DNA from: Alphaproteobacteria bacterium
Lineage (GTDB): Bacteria; Pseudomonadota; Alphaproteobacteria; DSM-16000; Inquilinaceae
Assembly (NCBI GenBank): GCA_028284045.1
Contig: JANQSN010000061.1
Location: 1 to 64,000 of the forward strand
Direction: 5' to 3'
DNA: 64,000 nt
In this document: piece after piece, positions 8,622-19,180 of the stretch
How the letters are laid out: every line of letters starts with the position of its first letter
Numbering within the stretch: position 1 is the first letter of the stretch
Position numbers and translations under genes: made by a program
Notes under the pieces: model-generated
What the model was told of the DNA's origin: nothing
Database searches by the model: none
The model's input: only the letters and a program-made list of their open reading frames with translations

Positions 8622-11498
8622 CTAGACGAGGCGGATCAGCCGCTCGCGGATCACGTCGGGGGTCGACAGGATCGTGTCGGGGTCGAGGGTCAGGACCGCG
8701 AGCGCGCCGGTCGCCGTCGGCCGGTTCGGCGGTGAGGGGGCCTGGTCCGACAGCACAAGGTCGTAGACGCCGCCGAACACCGTGAACACGCGCAGGCCCC
8801 CGGCGATCTCCAGGAAGGCCAGGCCCGCGTCGCGCAACAGGTGATCCAGCCGGGCGCGCGCATCCACGTCGCGGGGTGCGGCGGTCTCGTCCGCGCCGGG
8901 CCGGGTCGGCGGGAGATGGTCCAGCAACGCCGCCAGGGCGCCGCCGGCCTCGCGGCACTGCGCGCGGCTGCCGACGACATGCACGCCGCACCGCGCCATG
9001 CCGACGACGTCGTGATAGAGCGTGGCGTCATCGGCCTGAAAGCGGATGCGGTCGGGGTCCATGCCCCGTTCCATGCCGGGCAACAGGATCAACAGGTCGG
9101 TGGTTCGGCCCCGCACCTCGTCGGGGGTGCCCACGGCGACCGTCTCCAGGCCGTCCAGGCCGCTCGCCGACAACTGGTCGAGCGTGCGGCGCAGCCGGTC
9201 GACCCGGCCGGACCAGGGGCTGACCACCGATGCGGTCAGCGGCCGGCGCCCGCCCAGCACGCCGGCGCGCTGCCAATGCACCAAGAGGCGCAGGGCCTCG
9301 TCGATCTCCTGGGTCTCCGAGACGCCCCCTTCGTCGGCGCCGCCGGGCATGTACCAATGGATGCCGGCCAGGACGGCCGTCCGCGTGTCCTGGCGTTCCA
9401 AGGTCGCGCGGTCGACGAGGATGCGCAGCCGTCCGTCGTGGAACGCCTCGCTCAGATAGCAGGCCACCCGCGGCGTCCAGCAGCGATGCTCGCGCGGCAC
9501 CAGCGGGGCGGTGGCGAAGAGGTTGCGCGCATAGGTGAAGGCATCCGTCTCCCGCCGGGTGGCGCGGTCGCGGGTGCCGATGATGACGGCGCGCTGGGCC
9601 CGCACGAGCAACAACGGCAACAGGGCAGGGGGCAGGACATCCGCCTCGTCGACGATCACCAGGTCGAACAGGTCGGTCGCCAGCGGCAGCGCCGACACCG
9701 CGGCCTCGGCGGTCCCGCTCCACACCGGGAAGCCGTCGGCGACCGCCGCCAGATGTGCGGGCTCGATCCGTTGAGTTGCGCCGGCGGTCCCGTCGGCGAC
9801 GCCCCACAGGACCGATAGAAGGCCAGCGAGCTGATCGACGGCCGCGGTCTCCGCCGGTGTGGCGGCACGGGCGAACCGGCGGGACAGTAGCTGGCGGGCG
9901 CACAGCGCCGCCTCGCTGCCCAGGCGGGCGAACCGCTCTTCCCACACCGCCATGGATGGGCAGCGCGCCAGGCGCTCGCGCGCGTCGTCCAGCGCGGTTG
10001 CCGCCTGGCGCGTCTCGACCGCCAGGACGACTTGCCCCGCCGCGCGGCGCAGGGCCGCCGGGTCGGCGCCGGCCAGCGTTCTCTCCAGCGCGCCGACCGC
10101 CGCCGCCGCGGCGTCGCGCTCTTCGCCAGCCCGTTGCAGGGCGTCGCGCACCCGGGCGAGCGCCCCCGCCAGCGCCCGCGCGGACGGATCGGCCTGTCCG
10201 GTCAGCGCCGCCAATCCGGAGACGTCGGTAGGTAGCGGGCATCGCGGGTCGAACAGGGCGCCCCAGCGGTCGTCGCGCGCCGCCGACAGGCGCCGCATGA
10301 CGCCATCGGCCGCCAGGAAATCGTCGAGCTCGCGCCGCGCGGCGGCGACTTCCTCGCCGAGACCCGTCAGCTCCTCATTGGCGGCGCGCAGCGGGTCCAC
10401 CAACCGTGGCTCGGCGGTGTCGTCGGCCGGCCGGCAGATCAGCGGGGCGGGCAGGCGCTGAGGCCCGGGTCGGCTCAGCGGCACGGCGATCGGGCGATCA
10501 CCGCCGCTGCGCGCATGCAGGGTGCGATTGACGTGGTCGGCGGCGGTCGGGCTGGCGCAGACATACAGGACGCGATGTCCGGCCGCCGCCGCGCTGGCCA
10601 AGAGATCGAGGATCAGCCCATAGCGGCCGCTGTCCGGCAGCATCTCCACCAGCGCGACCGGCAGGTCGATCAACCGCCGCAGCAGGGTGCCGGACTCCAG
10701 CGGCAGCGGCACCAGCGGCAGCGGCTCGATGGATGCGGCCCGGGCGGCGAAGTCCGACGGGGCGGTGCCCATCCAGGCGCCGAAGGCCGTGGCCTCCGGC
10801 ATCGGCTGGTCGGCCAGGCGGGCGAGATCCGCCGCCAAGACCGCCTCGCGCGGATCCGGGCGGCGGTGGAACAGGATCGCGGCGTTGATCCAGCCATCGG
10901 CCGCCTCGTCCGGCGCCGTCGCGGCGGGGTCATAGGGCCGCATGGGCGCCTCTCGGGCGGTCGCATCGACGCCCAGCAGCGCCAGCAGATAGTCCAGGCG
11001 TGTGCCCAAGGTCTGCGGATCGTCGTCGGACGGCAGGACGGCCGCCTCGACGGAGATCGGCGACAGGCCGGCGGTCTCGACCGCCCGGTGGTTGAGCGCC
11101 AGGCGGGCGCCCGGCGTCGGGCGCACGATCACGCCGCCGCCCGGCGCCAGGCCGAACCCGACGGCGATGGACAACAGCGGCATCAGCTCGCCGCCGGGCC
11201 CGATCCGCAACGGATAGCCGTAGCAGAGTTGCGCCGTGCCAAGGCGCGCCTGCCGGTCGGCCAGGAAGCGCTGTACGGCGAGATCGCCGGTGCGATCGGC
11301 CGACCGGATGATCTGGGTGGCCTGGCCGGCGCGGATCAGAGCCTCCGGTCCGTGGAACGGGGCGACCCAGTCGCGCCCGTAGGTGCTCGCCGACAGGCTG
11401 GGCAAGCAGCGGCCATCGACCTCGATCAGGCGGCGCGCCTGGTCCGCGAGCGCCCGCAGCTCGTGGCGGAGGTCCTGTTTCTGGGCGCCCAGGGTCAT
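8622..11498 (-). CDS. Large UPF1/DNA2-like SF1 helicase homologue with eroded ATPase motifs
   Basis: This is a 958-residue protein. The N-terminal about 270 residues resemble the accessory domain of long bacterial UPF1-like helicases (LCYGYPLRIGPGGELMPLL, ARLALNHRAVE). At the expected P-loop, VALVEMLPDSGRYGLILDLL (281-300) replaces GPPGTGKT, and the catalytic Lys is absent. The following HRVLYVCASPTAADHVNRTL fits motif Ia. Walker B is kept as LVIVDEADVLPPA (613-625). Other recognisable blocks are REHRCWTPRVACYLSEAFHD (669-688), SVVSPWSGRVDRLRRTL, EVRGRTTDLLILLPG (794-808) and VVGMARCGVHVVGS (831-844, in place of VALTRAK). Residues about 370-560 are a probable coiled coil. The C-terminus (VFGGVYDLVLSD) faintly recalls a Vsr-like nuclease core. 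The helicase relationship is my inference from motif order. Confidence 0.7.
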   Translation of the reverse strand: MTLGAQKQDLRHELRALADQARRLIEVDGRCLPSLSASTYGRDWVAPFHGPEALIRAGQATQIIRSADRTGDLAVQRFLADRQARLGTAQLCYGYPLRIGPGGELMPLLSIAVGFGLAPGGGVIVRPTPGARLALNHRAVETAGLSPISVEAAVLPSDDDPQTLGTRLDYLLALLGVDATAREAPMRPYDPAATAPDEAADGWINAAILFHRRPDPREAVLAADLARLADQPMPEATAFGAWMGTAPSDFAARAASIEPLPLVPLPLESGTLLRRLIDLPVALVEMLPDSGRYGLILDLLASAAAAGHRVLYVCASPTAADHVNRTLHARSGGDRPIAVPLSRPGPQRLPAPLICRPADDTAEPRLVDPLRAANEELTGLGEEVAAARRELDDFLAADGVMRRLSAARDDRWGALFDPRCPLPTDVSGLAALTGQADPSARALAGALARVRDALQRAGEERDAAAAAVGALERTLAGADPAALRRAAGQVVLAVETRQAATALDDARERLARCPSMAVWEERFARLGSEAALCARQLLSRRFARAATPAETAAVDQLAGLLSVLWGVADGTAGATQRIEPAHLAAVADGFPVWSGTAEAAVSALPLATDLFDLVIVDEADVLPPALLPLLLVRAQRAVIIGTRDRATRRETDAFTYARNLFATAPLVPREHRCWTPRVACYLSEAFHDGRLRILVDRATLERQDTRTAVLAGIHWYMPGGADEGGVSETQEIDEALRLLVHWQRAGVLGGRRPLTASVVSPWSGRVDRLRRTLDQLSASGLDGLETVAVGTPDEVRGRTTDLLILLPGMERGMDPDRIRFQADDATLYHDVVGMARCGVHVVGSRAQCREAGGALAALLDHLPPTRPGADETAAPRDVDARARLDHLLRDAGLAFLEIAGGLRVFTVFGGVYDLVLSDQAPSPPNRPTATGALAVLTLDPDTILSTPDVIRERLIRLV

Positions 11499-11633
11499 CG
11501 GTGCGGCAGTCGCTCCCTTGTCCGTCCGCTGTTATGGGTGCGGTGGGGCCGGTCGGTAGCCGGCCAAACCATACTGGAAAAGTGCACAGAGGGGGATGAA
11601 GAGCGGCTGTGCCGATCGAACATCCTATTTTCC

Positions 11634-11647
11634 ATAATATATATTAT
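11634..11647. promoter_or_regulatory. 14-bp perfect AT palindrome in the mazG/helicase-homologue divergent region
   Basis: ATAATATATATTAT is a perfect palindrome inside an AT-rich island of the 253-bp gap between two divergent genes. It is about 105 bases before the mazG start and 136 bases before the other start. It could be a promoter core or an operator. No gene for a cognate regulator is adjacent. Confidence 0.4.
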
Positions 11648-11751
11648 CCGACTAACGGATCTGTGTAGCGTCCCCAAGGCTGCACCGATCCGGCGGCGAT
11701 GCTAAACCCCCTCTTGGCGATCCGCGACGCAGTTGGAGCGACAGGCCCCGC

Positions 11752-12600
11752 ATGGCGCCTCCGAAACCCACCGCCGGCCCGACGGCCAACGAAACCGGCA
11801 CCAGCGCCGGGATCGATCGCATCCTCGCGGTGATGGCGCGTCTGCGCGATCCCGACCAGGGCTGTCCGTGGGACCTGGAGCAGACCTTCGCCTCCATCGT
11901 GCCCCATACGCTGGAGGAAGCCTACGAAGTCGCCGACGCCATCGAGAACGGCACCAAGGCGGATCTGAAGGACGAGCTGGGCGATCTGCTCTTGCAGGTC
12001 GTCTACTACGCGCAGATGGCGGCGGAGGAAGGCAGCTTCACCTTCGACGACGTGGCGAATGCCATCGCCGACAAGATGATCGCCCGCCATCCCCATGTCT
12101 TCGGCGATGCCACGGTGCGAACCGCTGCGGAGATGACGGAGCGCTGGGAGACCCAGAAGGCCGCCGAAAGGCGGGCCCGACAGCCGGCGACATCGGCACC
12201 GGCCAGCGTGCTGGACGGCATCGCGCTTGGCCTGCCCGGCCTGACCCGGGCGCTGAAGCTGCAGCGCCGCGCGGCGCGCATCGGCTTCGACTGGCAGGAA
12301 GCGCCACCGATCCTGGACAAGATCGCGGAGGAACAGGCGGAGCTTCAGGCGGCGCTGGACGACGGCGCCGACCCTGAGGCGGTGACGGACGAACTGGGCG
12401 ATCTGCTCTTCTCGGTGGTCAATCTGGCGCGCCACCTATCGGTCGACCCGGAACAGGCGATCCGGCGGACCATCGCCAAGTTCGAGCGCCGGTTTCGCGC
12501 GATGGAGGCCATCTTGGCGGCCGACGGGCGTTCGTACGGGGTCGATCTGAGTGAACTAGAAATGCTCTGGCAGCGCGTCAAAGCTACGGAACAAGGTTAA
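11752..12600 (+). CDS. mazG: Nucleoside triphosphate pyrophosphohydrolase
   Basis: MazG hydrolyses NTPs and dNTPs to monophosphates and is considered a housecleaning enzyme. The 282-residue protein has two MazG modules. The N-terminal one has CPWDLEQTFASIVPHTLEEA followed by KADLKDELGDLLLQVVYYAQ, with the EExxE and ExxD metal motifs. The C-terminal one has EEQAELQAAL and EAVTDELGDLLFSVVNLARH. The linker is acid- and alanine-rich. The start ATG at 11752 gives a short Pro/Thr-rich extension before GIDRILAVMARLRDP. It is transcribed alone and converges on the next gene. Confidence 0.95.
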   Translation: MAPPKPTAGPTANETGTSAGIDRILAVMARLRDPDQGCPWDLEQTFASIVPHTLEEAYEVADAIENGTKADLKDELGDLLLQVVYYAQMAAEEGSFTFDDVANAIADKMIARHPHVFGDATVRTAAEMTERWETQKAAERRARQPATSAPASVLDGIALGLPGLTRALKLQRRAARIGFDWQEAPPILDKIAEEQAELQAALDDGADPEAVTDELGDLLFSVVNLARHLSVDPEQAIRRTIAKFERRFRAMEAILAADGRSYGVDLSELEMLWQRVKATEQG

Positions 12601-12624
12601 TTACCGAGAAATATCTTTTTTGAA

Positions 12625-13500
12625 TCAATGAGTATCGCCGTTTTCTTGTGTATTGATCTCGATCGTCAGCAGGCTGATCACCTGCTCCCAACTTTCCGAG
12701 TCCGGTGCGGCCACCACACAGCCCGCGGTCAAGCCGGGCCGATACGGCGTACCGTCGATCAGCGCGCTGTAGCCGCCGGCCTCGGCGTGCAACAGCAGCC
12801 CGGCCGCGTGATCCCAGGGTTTCAGGCGGCCATGGCTGCCGAACAGCGCGACTTGGGCGCGCCCGGCAATCAGCTCGATGTAGTCGAGGCCGCCGGAGCC
12901 GATCCAGCGGTGCATCTTCAGGCTCTGGCGGATCCGCTCCGCGAAGGGCCGCAGCACTGCGTTGCGCGGCGGCAGGCTGTAGGTGCCGATCAGCTCGGCC
13001 AGTCCGTCGGGGGTGGTCGCGCCCGGCTGGTCGGTGAGATCGAGTCGCCGCCCGGCCATCCAGGCACCCTGCCCGCGCGCGCCGACGACCGCCTCGTCGT
13101 TCATCGGATTGACGATCCAGCCGGCCTGCGTTTCGCCGCCGACCACGAGCGCGACGATCGACGAGAACCGGTCGACGCCGTTGGCGAAGTTGTAAGTGCC
13201 GTCGATCGGATCGATCACCCAGACCGGCGCGTCGCCGCGCAGGGCGGCCGTGATCGTCGGATCCTGCTCCGCCCCCTCCTCGCCGATCGCCTCGGATCCC
13301 GGCAGCAGCTCGGTCAACGCCTCCGACAACCGCCGTTCGCACGCTTCGTCGGCGACCGTGACCAGGTCGCCGGGACCGGTCTTGGCCCGCACATCCGCCT
13401 CGCCCAGATTGCGAAACCGGGGTACGGCCTCTTCCGCCAGCACGGTGCGGATGATGCCGAGAACGGTCTCCAGATCAGGCAGCGCGCGGGAAACGCTCAT
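12625..13500 (-). CDS. Inositol-monophosphatase-family phosphatase
   Basis: A Mg-dependent phosphatase of 291 residues. Its metal motifs are IGEEGAEQD, VWVIDPIDGTYNFANG (DPIDGT) and GRLKPWDHAAGLLLHAEAGG (WDxAAG). Family members hydrolyse inositol phosphates, histidinol phosphate, fructose-1,6-bisphosphate or PAP, and the motifs alone do not pick one. The ORF starts at ATG 13500 and its stop lies 24 bases from the mazG stop on the other strand. It is 103 bases downstream of hflX and may be read through from it. Confidence 0.9.
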   Translation of the reverse strand: MSVSRALPDLETVLGIIRTVLAEEAVPRFRNLGEADVRAKTGPGDLVTVADEACERRLSEALTELLPGSEAIGEEGAEQDPTITAALRGDAPVWVIDPIDGTYNFANGVDRFSSIVALVVGGETQAGWIVNPMNDEAVVGARGQGAWMAGRRLDLTDQPGATTPDGLAELIGTYSLPPRNAVLRPFAERIRQSLKMHRWIGSGGLDYIELIAGRAQVALFGSHGRLKPWDHAAGLLLHAEAGGYSALIDGTPYRPGLTAGCVVAAPDSESWEQVISLLTIEINTQENGDTH

Positions 13501-13603
13501 CGAAGGTCCTTGAACGGGCGTCCGGAATCGGGGTCAGCGGGTACGGATTTCCGGCGGGATCTGGCGGGCGGCGCGTACGACTGTCGCCGATCCGCCCGGT
13601 GGC

Positions 13604-15022
13604 TCAGCGCGCGTCTTGTGCCACGAATTGCCCTGCCGCAACAGGGGACAGCGGCGCGGGTCGGACCCGCTCCGCGCCGAGCCGGTCGGTCAGGCGGCCG
13701 ATATCCGCCGGCTCCAAGCGGACGGTGACGGTCAACGCCGCCGCACCGTCGTCGCGGCACAGAACCTCGCCATGGCGGTAGAGCCAGGCGAGCGTGCTGC
13801 CGTCGGCGGGCGACAGCGCGACCGACACGACCGCGCGGCTGCGGTTCAGGAAGCCGGCCAGCGCTGCTTTCAGATCGTCGATCCCCTCCCCGGTCCAGGC
13901 CGAGATGGCGACGACGTCCGGGCTGGCAGCAGCACCGGCGCGCACCCGTTCGCGCGCGGCGTCATCCAACTGGTCCAGCTTGTTCCAGACCTCCACGACC
14001 CGCGTACGGTCGGTGGCGTCGACGCCAAGACCGTCGAGCACGCTCTCCACATCGGCCTTCTGCGCCAAGGTCGCCGGATGGGCGATATCGCGGACATGGA
14101 TGATCAGATCGGCCGACTGAACCTCCTCCAACGTGGCGCGGAACGCGGCCACCAGCGCAGTCGGCAGGTCGGCGATGAACCCGACCGTGTCGGACAGGAT
14201 AGCCTGGCGGCCGTGGTCCAGATCGACCAGGCGCATGGTCGGGTCGAGGGTAGCGAACAGCATGTCACGCGCCACGACCTCGGCCTGGGTCAGCCGGTTG
14301 AACAGCGTGGACTTGCCCGCGTTCGTGTAGCCGACCAGCGCAACCACCGGGAACGGCACCTTGCCGCGGGCTTGGCGATGCAGGCCGCGGGTGCGCCGGA
14401 CCTGGGCGAGCTGCCGGCGGATCTGGGCGATCCGGTCGTCGATCAGGCGGCGATCCAGCTCGATCTGGCTTTCGCCCGGGCCGCCCAGGAAGCCGGCACC
14501 GCCGCGCTGGCGCTCCAGATGGGTCCAGGACCGAACGAGGCGCGAGCGCTGGTAGCTGAGATGGGCCAGCTCGACCTGAAGCTGGCCTTCGGCCGTACGC
14601 GCCCGTTCGCCGAAGATTTCTAGAATCAGCCCGGTACGGTCGATGACCTTGGCCTTCCAGGCACGTTCCAGGTTGCGCTGCTGCACCGGGGTGAGTGTGG
14701 CGTCGACCACGACCAGGTCGATCTCGCCATCGCGCACCGTGTCGGCGATCTGGGCGACGCTGCCCGCCCCGATCAGCGTGGCCGGCCGCGGCGTCGCCTG
14801 GCGGACCACGAGAGCGTCGACGACGCGCACGAAGATCGCCTCGGCCAGCCCGACCGCTTCGGCGAGCCGGATCTCCGGCGACACCGTTGGACGCCCGGTT
14901 CCCGAATCGCCGCCAAGCTCCTTGCGGTCCGGCAGCAAGACCAGCGCGTTGACGCGATCGCCGCGCCGATGCCGGTTTGTGTCGGTACCGCCGTCTGTCC
15001 CGGCGGTGGGACGGTCGCTCAC
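13604..15022 (-). CDS. hflX: GTPase HflX
   Basis: HflX is a ribosome-associated GTPase that splits stalled 70S ribosomes. The chosen start is the GTG at 15022, whose GTGA overlaps the hfq stop. The frame runs further upstream but only through hfq. This gives 472 residues. The N-terminal HflX domain includes [26 protein letters not shown] and [19 protein letters not shown], then a Gly-rich [19 protein letters not shown] segment. The G domain has [19 protein letters not shown] (G1), LSDTVGFI (G3) and VWNKLDQL (G4). The C-terminal domain covers the last about 100 residues. The hfq-hflX arrangement is ancient and widespread. Confidence 0.95.
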   Translation of the reverse strand: MSDRPTAGTDGGTDTNRHRRGDRVNALVLLPDRKELGGDSGTGRPTVSPEIRLAEAVGLAEAIFVRVVDALVVRQATPRPATLIGAGSVAQIADTVRDGEIDLVVVDATLTPVQQRNLERAWKAKVIDRTGLILEIFGERARTAEGQLQVELAHLSYQRSRLVRSWTHLERQRGGAGFLGGPGESQIELDRRLIDDRIAQIRRQLAQVRRTRGLHRQARGKVPFPVVALVGYTNAGKSTLFNRLTQAEVVARDMLFATLDPTMRLVDLDHGRQAILSDTVGFIADLPTALVAAFRATLEEVQSADLIIHVRDIAHPATLAQKADVESVLDGLGVDATDRTRVVEVWNKLDQLDDAARERVRAGAAASPDVVAISAWTGEGIDDLKAALAGFLNRSRAVVSVALSPADGSTLAWLYRHGEVLCRDDGAAALTVTVRLEPADIGRLTDRLGAERVRPAPLSPVAAGQFVAQDAR

Positions 15023-15267
15023 TCCGACGCTTCTTCCTTGCTCGGCTCGAAAAGTTGCACTGTCTGCGCCGGCATTACCGTCGAGATCGCATGTTTGTAC
15101 ACCAACTGCGAGTGTGTATCCCGCCTCAGCAGAACGGAAAAGTTGTCGAACCAAGTAATAATTCCCTGAAGTTTCACGCCGTTCACAAGGAATACCGTCA
15201 CCGGAACCTTGTTTTTGCGAACATGATTCAGAAATACGTCCTGTACATTCTGGGCTTTTTCGGACAT
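15019..15267 (-). CDS. hfq: RNA chaperone Hfq
   Basis: Hfq is a hexameric Sm-like protein that pairs small RNAs with mRNAs. The protein reads [20 protein letters not shown], then the Sm1 region [20 protein letters not shown] and Sm2 with [14 protein letters not shown]. The YKH motif that lines the RNA-binding pore is intact. The start ATG at 15267 has AAAGGA eight bases upstream. An in-frame ATG three codons earlier (15276) abuts that same purine tract and is unlikely. This gives 82 residues with a short acidic C-terminus, as is usual in alphaproteobacteria. Its stop overlaps hflX by four bases. Confidence 0.97.
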   Translation of the reverse strand: MSEKAQNVQDVFLNHVRKNKVPVTVFLVNGVKLQGIITWFDNFSVLLRRDTHSQLVYKHAISTVMPAQTVQLFEPSKEEASE

Positions 15268-15433
15268 GCGCGGCATCCTTTAGCATTGATTTTGGTTGGT
15301 GGGCGCGCAACTGCGGCGTCGACGGCACCGGCCCCGCAATCTTCTATCGCATATAGGGCGAACCCGATGGTCCGCCAAGGGCTTAGCAGATCGACCAAAA
15401 ACGCAGGCGTTTCCGGCCGTCAGCGAAGATGCC

Positions 15434-16300
15434 CTAGATGACAGGCGACCCCGCCATCACACCGTCGACATAGCTCTGCCGCAGGCGCTGCGCCAGCAGC
15501 CCCGGGTGACCGTTGCCGACGGGCCGGCCGTCGATCTCGACGATCGGCTGGCAAAAGGTGGAGGCGCTGCTGAGAAACGCCTCGCGCGCCTCATACGCCT
15601 CCGCCAGCGAAAACGCCCGCTCCTCGAACGGCAGGCCGAGCGTGCCGGCGATCCGCAACAGCGCCTGACGGGTGATCCCGTTCAGGATGGCCGTCGTGGC
15701 GTGGCGGGTGACCAGCACGCCGTCGCGGGTGATGATCCAGGCGTTCGACGAGCAGCCCTCCGTCACCAAGCCGTCATCGTCGATCATCCAGCCTTCGAAG
15801 GCCCCCGCCTCGTGCGCTTTTTGCTTGCCCAGCACCTGGGGCAGCAGCGCCACCGACTTGATGTCGCGGCGCGACCAGCGGATGTCCGGCAGGCTGATGA
15901 CCCGGACGCCGTTGGCCAGCCGCTCGACCGGATCGAGATTGGCCGGCCGCACCGTCATCACCAGGCTGGGGCGCACCCGCGGGGGCGGGAACTTGAAGTC
16001 GCGCGGCGCCACCCCGCGGGTCACCTGCATGTAGAGCCCGCCGTTGCGCACCCGGTTGCGCCGCACCAGCTCGCGCATCACCAGGCACAGCGCCGGGCGC
16101 GGCATCGGCCAGGCGATGGACAGTTCCCCCAGCGACCGGCCGAGCCGGTCGAGATGCCCGTCTTCGTCGGCGAACCGCCCCTGCTTCAGGGCGATCACCT
16201 CATAGACCCCGTCGGCGAACTGGTAGCCGCGGTCCTCCACCGACACCGCGGCGCGCGACAGGGGGATGAAACGGCCGTTCACATAGGCGACGCGCGGCAT
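15434..16300 (-). CDS. dat: D-amino-acid transaminase (class IV PLP enzyme)
   Basis: A fold-type IV aminotransferase of 288 residues that probably interconverts D-alanine and D-glutamate for peptidoglycan precursors. The N-terminus MPRVAYVNGRFIPLSRAAVS and VEDRGYQFADGVYEVI are typical of D-amino-acid transaminases. Lys in WSRRDIKSVALLPQVLGKQ is the expected PLP lysine. LVTEGCSSNAWIITRDGVLV and ILNGITRQALLRIA form the phosphate-binding region. A branched-chain or 4-amino-4-deoxychorismate enzyme would be the main alternative. It sits 24 bases after trkA on the same strand, and hfq follows after a 166-base gap. Confidence 0.88.
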   Translation of the reverse strand: MPRVAYVNGRFIPLSRAAVSVEDRGYQFADGVYEVIALKQGRFADEDGHLDRLGRSLGELSIAWPMPRPALCLVMRELVRRNRVRNGGLYMQVTRGVAPRDFKFPPPRVRPSLVMTVRPANLDPVERLANGVRVISLPDIRWSRRDIKSVALLPQVLGKQKAHEAGAFEGWMIDDDGLVTEGCSSNAWIITRDGVLVTRHATTAILNGITRQALLRIAGTLGLPFEERAFSLAEAYEAREAFLSSASTFCQPIVEIDGRPVGNGHPGLLAQRLRQSYVDGVMAGSPVI

Positions 16301-16324
16301 CGGGGGTTTCCTCGGCGGAGCGGA

Positions 16325-17704
16325 TCAGAAGAACTCAAGACGGACGGCAAACAGCTTCTCGATCTTGCGGACCGATTCCGACCGGGCCAGCAGGATCACC
16401 CGGTCATGCGGCTTCACCACCGTGTTGGGGCGGGCGATGATCACCGTCCGGTCGCGCACCAAGGCGCCGATCAGCGTGCCCGGCGGAAGCTGGATATCGC
16501 GCACCGGCGTGTTGACGAGGTCGGAGGTCTCCAGCGCCTCCGCCTCGATCAGCTCCGCAAAGCCGTCGCCGATCGAGTGGACCGCCCGGATCCGGCCGCG
16601 CCGCACATGCTGCAGCACCGTGGAGGCGGTGATGGTGCGCGGGCTGACTGCGGCGTCGATCGGCAGCGCGCGGTTGATCAGCGGCAGATAGGTCTGGTGG
16701 TTGAGCAGGGCGATCGCCCGCTTCGCCCCGGCATGCTTGGCCAAGAGGGCGGCGAGCACATTGACCTCGTCGTTGCTGGTGACGGTGACCACCATCTCCG
16801 CCAGGTGGACATTGGCCTCCCGCAGCATCTCCGGATCGAGGCCGCTGCCGGTCAGCACCGTGGTGCGCGACAGGTTGAGCGCGATGCTCTGCGCGCGGGC
16901 GTCGTTCGCTTCGATGATGCGGACCGTCATGTTGGGGTGGTCGGCCTCGATCTCCTCCGCCAGCGTCAGGCCGATATTGCCGCCGCCGATCACCACCACG
17001 CGGCGCGCCGCGGTCTCCTCATGCCCGAAGGCGGCCATGGCGCGGCGCATATGGCTGCGCTCGGTGACGAAGTAGACCTCGTCGCCCGGCAGCATTTGGT
17101 CGAGGCTGTCCGGCACGATCGGCCGGCCGTCGCGGATGATCGCCAGGATCTCGATATGCAGGTCGGGAAACAGCCCGGTGAGCTGGCGCAGCGGCGTGTT
17201 CACGATCGGGCAGTCTTCGGTGCACGTCACACCGATCACCCGCACCAAGCCGTCGGCCAGCGGGATCATGTCGAAGGCGCCCGGCACCTCCAGGCGCCGC
17301 ACCACGGCGTGTGCCACCTCGATCTCCGGCGAGATGATCACGTCGATCGGCATGTTCTCGCGGCTGTAGAGATCGGCGTAGATCGGCTCCAGATAGGCCT
17401 GCCGGCGCACCCGCGCGATCTTGGTGGGCACGCTGAACAGCGAATGGGCCACCTGGCAGGCGACCATGTTCACTTCGTCGGACTGGGTGACGGCGATGAT
17501 GATGTCGGCTTCGGCAGCCCCTGCCCGCTCCAGCACCTGGGGGCTGGAGGCGTGGCCGACCACGGCTTGGACGTCCAGCGTGTCGGACAGCTTGCGCGTC
17601 AGCTCCGCCGACTGGTCGACCACGGTGACGTAGTTGGCTTCCTGGGCAAGGTAGTGCGCGATGTTGGCGCCGACTTGGCCCGCGCCGCAGATGATCACCT
17701 TCAT
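16325..17704 (-). CDS. trkA: Trk potassium uptake regulatory subunit TrkA
   Basis: TrkA is the cytoplasmic NAD-binding gating protein of the TrkH/TrkG potassium channel. The 459-residue protein holds two RCK halves. The first begins MKVIICGAGQVGANIAHYLA and the second has VVVIGGGNIGLTLAEEIE, each a GxGxxG dinucleotide site. Each is followed by a TrkA_C domain. Acidic switch residues appear in DQSDEVNMVA-like segments (VTQSDEVNMVACQVA and VTSNDEVNVLAALLA). It is 19 bases downstream of ntrX, an order shared by many alphaproteobacterial ntr clusters. No trkH lies in the window. Confidence 0.95.
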   Translation of the reverse strand: MKVIICGAGQVGANIAHYLAQEANYVTVVDQSAELTRKLSDTLDVQAVVGHASSPQVLERAGAAEADIIIAVTQSDEVNMVACQVAHSLFSVPTKIARVRRQAYLEPIYADLYSRENMPIDVIISPEIEVAHAVVRRLEVPGAFDMIPLADGLVRVIGVTCTEDCPIVNTPLRQLTGLFPDLHIEILAIIRDGRPIVPDSLDQMLPGDEVYFVTERSHMRRAMAAFGHEETAARRVVVIGGGNIGLTLAEEIEADHPNMTVRIIEANDARAQSIALNLSRTTVLTGSGLDPEMLREANVHLAEMVVTVTSNDEVNVLAALLAKHAGAKRAIALLNHQTYLPLINRALPIDAAVSPRTITASTVLQHVRRGRIRAVHSIGDGFAELIEAEALETSDLVNTPVRDIQLPPGTLIGALVRDRTVIIARPNTVVKPHDRVILLARSESVRKIEKLFAVRLEFF

Positions 17705-17723
17705 GGACGTCGACCGGCGGTCA

Positions 17724-19142
<1,419 letters not shown>

Positions 19143-19180
19143 GAGTCCCCCGCCTGAAGCCGTGTCACGCGCCGGTCGGT

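Noticed and set aside
11495-11677. 60-codon ORF just upstream of, and overlapping by ATGA with, the helicase-homologue gene
   Set aside because: There is no ribosome site and the composition is Ser/Arg/His-rich with no conserved look. Overlap of stop and start can arise by chance.
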